From assembly GCF_003797825.1 (NCBI RefSeq), contig NZ_RKME01000001.1, forward strand, positions 62,001 to 126,000: DNA of 64,000 nt, read 5' to 3'. This document shows, piece by piece, positions 60,458 through 64,000 of the stretch (its first letter is position 1; each line of letters opens with the position of its first letter). A program made the translations under genes and the position numbers. A model generated the notes under the pieces. That model was not told the DNA's origin. It did no database searches and saw only the letters and a list, made by a program, of their open reading frames with translations. This stretch comes from Gordonia sp. OPL2 (GTDB lineage Bacteria > Actinomycetota > Actinomycetes > Mycobacteriales > Mycobacteriaceae).

Positions 60458-61474
60458 ATGACGGCACGACTCTGCGACCGGAATCCCGCGGTTGCACCCG
60501 AGGCACTCGTCGGCGAGATGGTGCCACCGTCGACGTTCGACTCGGTCAGCTTCGACTCCTACATCCCCGACCCCGCAGAGCCCTCGCAGGCGCAGGCGGT
60601 GTCCAAGGCGCGCGATTTCGTCGCGCGCGCGACGAAGGTCCGCGGTGGCAAGCGTGGGCTGTTCTCCCGCAAGTCGGCGACGGGGCAGGGCATCGGGCTG
60701 TACCTCGACGGCGGATTCGGCGTCGGCAAGACCCACCTGCTCGCGTCGATCTATCACTCGATGCCCGAACCCAAGGCCTTCGCCACGTTCGTGGAGGTCA
60801 CCCACGTGGTCGGTGCGCTCGGATTCGTCAACGCCGTCGAGCGGCTGTCGCAGCACACGGTCCTGTGCATCGACGAGTTCGAACTCGACGACCCGGGCGA
60901 CACGATGCTGGTGTCGCGACTGCTGACCGAACTCACCGCGAAGGGCGTGTCGATCGCGGCCACGTCGAACACGCTGCCCGGGCAGTTGGGTGAGGGGCGC
61001 TTCGCCGCGCAGGATTTCTTGCGCGAGATCCGCAAGCTGTCGTCGGTGTTCGAGACCATCCGGGTCGACGGCCCCGACTACCGCCACCGAGATCTCCCAC
61101 CGGCGCCCGAGCCCCGATCCGACGCCGAGCTCGAAGAACTCGCGGGTTCCACCCCGGGAGCGACGCTCGACGACTTCGACGCCCTGTGCGATCACCTCAG
61201 CACCCTGCATCCGTCCAAGTACAAGGATCTCGTCGACGGTGTGTCGCTGGTCTGCATGCGCGGCGTGCACCCTGCGAAGGACCAATCGGTGGCGCTGCGG
61301 ATCGTCGTGCTCGCCGACCGGCTGTACGACGCCAACATCCCGGTGACGGTGTCGGGCAGCAAACTCGACGAGATCTTCACCGAGGAGATGCTGGCCGGCG
61401 GGTACCGCAAGAAGTATCTGCGCGCGACCTCGCGCCTGCTCGCGCTCTCCCGGTTCGCGGAATCGGCCGTCTGA
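60458..61474 (+). CDS. zapE: Cell division ATPase ZapE (AFG1 family)
   Basis: The 338-residue AAA-type ATPase has Walker A GGFGVGKTHL (about 85-94), Walker B VLCIDEFELDDPGD, sensor ATSNTLPGQL and a C-terminal region with YRKKYLRATSRLLALS. The AFG1/ZapE family includes E. coli ZapE, an FtsZ-binding division protein active under stress, and yeast Afg1, a mitochondrial chaperone; which role applies is not known. It corresponds to Rv2670c. It is divergent from the ribD-like gene. The LFSRKSATGQG stretch before Walker A is a short family-specific insertion. Confidence 0.92.
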   Translation: MTARLCDRNPAVAPEALVGEMVPPSTFDSVSFDSYIPDPAEPSQAQAVSKARDFVARATKVRGGKRGLFSRKSATGQGIGLYLDGGFGVGKTHLLASIYHSMPEPKAFATFVEVTHVVGALGFVNAVERLSQHTVLCIDEFELDDPGDTMLVSRLLTELTAKGVSIAATSNTLPGQLGEGRFAAQDFLREIRKLSSVFETIRVDGPDYRHRDLPPAPEPRSDAELEELAGSTPGATLDDFDALCDHLSTLHPSKYKDLVDGVSLVCMRGVHPAKDQSVALRIVVLADRLYDANIPVTVSGSKLDEIFTEEMLAGGYRKKYLRATSRLLALSRFAESAV

Positions 61475-61527
61475 CTCCTCCAGCCACCTGAGGTTTCGTC
61501 GGTACGCGGGGTCGGTGGTCGGAGTCG

Positions 61528-62412
61528 TCAGCCGCCCGAGCCTCCGCGCAGACGTGATACCGAGATCCTCTGCCCGAGCGTGTGCGTCCCGCCCGGTGAC
61601 ACCTCGACGACGTCCGGTCCTGCATTGGCGGCCTCCACACAGACGAACTCACGCCACGACGACCCGACATCGGCCATCCCGGCGGCCACCTCGGGGCCGG
61701 GATTCCACACGACCGCGGTGCGTCCGCCGTGTACGGACACCTCGATCACCCGCTCGAGTCCCGGATCGACGATCCGATAGTCGCCGGGCGCGTTCGGGTA
61801 GACCCGATCACTGCGTGCCGGGTCCTCCGGCAGTACCCAATCGCCATGCTGGACATGACGACTCGCTGCCTCGAACTTGTCCAGGTAGGCGAGTGAGTCC
61901 AGCCCCTGCACCCGTACCGCGGTGACGTCGGCGACCCGGAAGTAGTTGTGGAGCGCCTCGGTGAGTGTCAAGGGCACAGTGCCGGGATTGTGGGTGTGGA
62001 TCTCCTGGTGGAGTGTCGCGCCGATGCGCACGGTCATCCGCAGCCGGAGGTCGAGGTCGTCGAGCCCGAGCGGCGTGAGCACGATCTCGGTGCCGTCGGC
62101 GGTGCTGTGGCCGCCGACGGGTTTCCAGCGTGCGGTGCGGGCGTATCCGTGCGATGGCACATCATCGGGCTGGCCCTCCCGTGCGAAGTACGGCCAGCAG
62201 ACCGGGACCCCGCCGCGCAGCGGCGTCGGGGGAGCGGCCAGGTGAGGCGAGAGCCACAGCAGATCCTGCCCGTCGCCGGTGGGGCGGAAGGAGATCAGCT
62301 GGCCGCCGAACAGGGAGATGGCGGCCGACGCGTGAGGTGTCTCGACGATCAGTGCGTCGAGGCCGGCGACCTCTCCGAACCGCACGCCGTCGATGCCGTC
62401 TGGAAGTGTCAT
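61528..62412 (-). CDS. D-Hexose-6-phosphate mutarotase (aldose 1-epimerase family)
   Basis: The 294-residue beta-sandwich enzyme belongs to the YeaD/YMR099C branch. GLDALIVETPHASAAISLFGGQLISF, LRGGVPVCWPYF, PSHGYARTARW (catalytic His) and the glutamate late in FVCVEAANAG are present. It interconverts alpha and beta anomers of hexose 6-phosphates, keeping pace with glycolysis; a link with ppgK is functional only, not positional. ATG 62412 begins at the family start. It is the last of a possible minus-strand unit with the acetyltransferase 25 bp upstream, and converges on zapE with a 53-bp gap that has no clear hairpin. Confidence 0.9.
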   Translation of the reverse strand: MTLPDGIDGVRFGEVAGLDALIVETPHASAAISLFGGQLISFRPTGDGQDLLWLSPHLAAPPTPLRGGVPVCWPYFAREGQPDDVPSHGYARTARWKPVGGHSTADGTEIVLTPLGLDDLDLRLRMTVRIGATLHQEIHTHNPGTVPLTLTEALHNYFRVADVTAVRVQGLDSLAYLDKFEAASRHVQHGDWVLPEDPARSDRVYPNAPGDYRIVDPGLERVIEVSVHGGRTAVVWNPGPEVAAGMADVGSSWREFVCVEAANAGPDVVEVSPGGTHTLGQRISVSRLRGGSGG

Positions 62413-62437
62413 ACCCCGACCTTGCCAAAGGCGCGGA

Positions 62438-62998
62438 TCAGATCAGCGGCCGGACGAAGACGAAGTCGTGCTCGACCGTGCCGTTCAGGTCGAATGTCTT
62501 GACGCCGGCCCGGGTGAATCCGGACTTCGTGTAGAAGCGTTGCGCGCGTTCGTTCTCCTGGTTCACTCCGAGCCACATCAGCACGCTCCCGCGCTCGCGG
62601 GCGCTGTCGAGAGCCGCCCGCATCAGTGACCGCGAGGGTGCCGCGCCGCCGGCCCGCGCGTGATGATCGGGGAGAACGTACATCTTCGAGAGCTCGGAGA
62701 CCGGTCGCTCGGTGACGACGGCGGCGACGTCCGGATGGGCCGGTGCCTCGTGATGGACGAGGCTGTAGCCGACGAGAGGTCCTCCGACGGCCGCGCGGGC
62801 CACGAGCACGTCGCTGTTCGGATTCGCGATGTGTCCGGCGAACGATTCGGGATCGAGGTTGTCGCGGATGAATCCCGCGATGTCGTCAGGGGTGGAGTGC
62901 GGCGGACAGGCCAGGGGGAAGGTCGCCGCCGCGACTTCGGCGACGGCGTCGGCCCCGGCAGGGTCGGTCAGGATCTCGATCAGCAGGCTGTCGTGCAC
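62438..62998 (-). CDS. GNAT-family N-acetyltransferase
   Basis: A 186-residue GNAT protein. SELSKMYVLPDHHARAGGAAPSRSLM is the acetyl-CoA-binding beta4-alpha3 region (usual RxxGxG/A loop read as ARAGGAAP), followed by VLMWLGVNQENERAQRFYTKSGFTRAG, the standard C-terminal pattern. The target amine is unknown; related proteins acetylate polyamines, antibiotics or protein N-termini. The start is GTG 62998, nine bases after the DUF1622 stop, so it is probably co-transcribed with it. The first 45 residues (ATFPLACPPHSTPDDIAGFIRDNL) resemble other actinobacterial GNAT proteins. Confidence 0.88.
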   Translation of the reverse strand: MHDSLLIEILTDPAGADAVAEVAAATFPLACPPHSTPDDIAGFIRDNLDPESFAGHIANPNSDVLVARAAVGGPLVGYSLVHHEAPAHPDVAAVVTERPVSELSKMYVLPDHHARAGGAAPSRSLMRAALDSARERGSVLMWLGVNQENERAQRFYTKSGFTRAGVKTFDLNGTVEHDFVFVRPLI

Positions 62999-63007
62999 AG
63001 AGGCAAT

Positions 63008-63436
63008 CTACGCCCGCCGGTCGCGTCCGTGGGCCGCCGAGGCCGCGGCATCCCGCGCCACCGCGTCGCCGATCAGTTGTCCTCCGCTGGTGAGCAGCGC
63101 TCGTCGCCACGGCAGCGAACCCTCGATCTCGATCTGGATGGACATCGACAGCACGGTGCGGATCAGCACGATGAGTCCGAGGATGAGGGCGTCCTCGATC
63201 GAGGGCTTGGACGTGATGGTGCGGATGAGGTCGGCGGCGACGAGCACCTCGAGACCGAGCAGAATCCCCGCGCCGATCGTGTTGCGCAGCACCGTGTACG
63301 CGACCCGCCCACCCTCGTGCCGCCGCAGCGCGCGCACCGCCAGCACGGCTGCGATGACGAACCCGACGATCATCGCGATGGCGCCGATGGCCTCGAACGT
63401 CACTGCGACGCCGGTGAAGACGGCCTCGACATCCAT
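63008..63436 (-). CDS. DUF1622 membrane protein
   Basis: The 142-residue protein has three membrane helices (VTFEAIGAIAMIVGFVIAAVLAV; NTIGAGILLGLEVLVAADLIRTI; ALILGLIVLIRTVLSMSIQIEIEG). The string LGLEVLVAADLIRTI and IRTVLSxSxxxExEG is typical of DUF1622, a widespread family with no known function. The C-terminal end is Ala/Arg-rich. It starts at ATG 63436, 38 bp after the decarboxylase-like gene, and is followed closely by the GNAT gene, so these three may form one unit. No catalytic motif is evident. Confidence 0.88.
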   Translation of the reverse strand: MDVEAVFTGVAVTFEAIGAIAMIVGFVIAAVLAVRALRRHEGGRVAYTVLRNTIGAGILLGLEVLVAADLIRTITSKPSIEDALILGLIVLIRTVLSMSIQIEIEGSLPWRRALLTSGGQLIGDAVARDAAASAAHGRDRRA

Positions 63437-63474
63437 GCGCGACAGCCTACGCAGGGTGGCCGGTCAGGTGGGTG

Positions 63475-64000
63475 TCATTCGCCGGCGAGGTCGGCGGAGA
63501 GATCCGCGACCGCCACCCCTTCGGGTACACGGACCTCCTCGACACGTTCGGGGACGTCGTCGAACTCCAGGCGCAGGGCCTTGCTCATCGTGGCGTGCAT
63601 GTCGTACATCGCGGTGATGTAGGTGAGCTGGATGATCTCCTCGGGCGACAGATGCTCGGCCAGTGCGTCGAACACGCCGTCGGGCACCCGACCGCCGTCG
63701 AGGACGAGGCCGTCGGTGTAGGCCAGGACCGCGCGTTCGAGTGGCGAGAACCGATCGCTGACCTGCCAGGCGGGGATGGCGGCGATCTTGTCCTCCGGCA
63801 TGCCCAGCGACCGCATCTGCTTGCAGTGCTGGGAGAACACGAATTGGCTGCCGCGGGCGAATCCGGCTCGGCCCTGGCCGAGTTCGCGGAGCAGCGGGTC
63901 GATCGTCGCGTTGCGGTACAACGAGAATCCCCGGACCGCATGCCGGAAGACCTCGGGTGAGTTCGCGAACACGGTCCACCAGTCTCCGGGCGTCGCGTGG
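63475..64000 (-). CDS. Carboxymuconolactone-decarboxylase-like protein (5' end outside window)
   Basis: The frame stays open to the right edge (upstream residues HATPGDWWTVFANSPEVF), so only the C-terminal 174 or so residues are seen. It has the all-helical AhpD/CMD pattern: FSLYRNATIDPLLRELG, FVFSQHCKQMRSLGM (one Cys instead of the AhpD CxxC) and DGLVLDGGRVPDGVFDALAEHLSPEEIIQLTYITAMYDMHATMSKAL. Such proteins can be decarboxylases, peroxidases or of unknown function; the single cysteine argues against an AhpD-type redox cycle. GTG 63972 is internal to the conserved part and unlikely to be the start. Confidence 0.82.
   Translation of the reverse strand, partial: HATPGDWWTVFANSPEVFRHAVRGFSLYRNATIDPLLRELGQGRAGFARGSQFVFSQHCKQMRSLGMPEDKIAAIPAWQVSDRFSPLERAVLAYTDGLVLDGGRVPDGVFDALAEHLSPEEIIQLTYITAMYDMHATMSKALRLEFDDVPERVEEVRVPEGVAVADLSADLAGE

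Noticed and set aside
63475..63972. Start of the carboxymuconolactone-decarboxylase-like gene at GTG 63972
   Set aside because: Upstream codons to the window edge remain open and read PGDWWTVFANSPEVF, which fits the family, so the gene continues beyond the window.

Overview
The window is a high-GC actinobacterial chromosome segment, most likely Gordonia or a close relative in the Mycobacteriales. The evidence is the gene content and order (hflX, lexA, nrdR, ideR, sigB, sigA, ppgK, suhB, cei, dut, ceoB/ceoC, dxs, hemE, aftC), which from memory follows the M. tuberculosis Rv2725c-Rv2670c block closely. AftC points to an arabinogalactan cell wall. Coding density is high. I see no rRNA, tRNA, CRISPR array, insertion sequence or prophage, so this is core chromosome with accessory genes inserted between conserved blocks.

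Region by region. 1-6.8 kb: end of hflX, a 21-bp inverted repeat cluster, then a fructose phosphotransferase regulon (fruR-fruK-fruA-ptsH on the minus strand, ptsI divergent). 6.8-9 kb: the DNA-damage group lexA / LysM protein (ChiZ type) / nrdR, with three near-consensus SOS boxes. 9-14.3 kb: hrpA helicase and a class III aminotransferase. 14.3-16.5 kb: ahpC-ahpD peroxide defence, divergent from oxyR. 16.6-21.8 kb: a Ski2-like helicase translationally coupled to a PAC2 protein, a lipoprotein and a DUF4192 protein. 21.8-28 kb: ideR, the protein deacetylase/acetyltransferase pair acuC-pat, and sigB behind an ECF-type promoter. 28-34.5 kb: DUF3099, DUF3039, a YihY membrane protein, a DEAH helicase, a zinc-ribbon protein, and a TauE/SafE exporter preceded by a cysteine-containing leader peptide. 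34.6-43.8 kb: sigA, ppgK, suhB, cei and a run of conserved small genes around dut.

43.8-48.7 kb: a probable potassium-homeostasis group (two TrkA/RCK proteins and a KimA-like permease) plus an RNA methyltransferase. 48.9-56.1 kb: dxs, an RNase D-like protein, DUF3000, and the coproporphyrin-type haem genes hemE-cgoX-hemQ. 56.2-61.5 kb: ribD-like, a secreted hydrolase that has lost catalytic residues, aftC and msrB on the minus strand, with zapE divergent. 61.5-64 kb: a mutarotase, an acetyltransferase, a DUF1622 protein and a carboxymuconolactone-decarboxylase-like protein cut by the window end.

Many starts fit leaderless transcription: a TANNNT -10 box ends 6-7 bases before a GTG/ATG (oxyR, acuC, DUF3093, dut, the KimA-like gene, DUF3000, zapE). 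I used this to choose several starts. The most unusual items are the SOS-box cluster, the leader peptide before TauE/SafE, the 21-bp palindromic repeat cluster, the degenerate 43-bp repeat array at 38.1-38.3 kb, the KimA/RCK neighbourhood, and the pseudo-hydrolase in the aftC operon.
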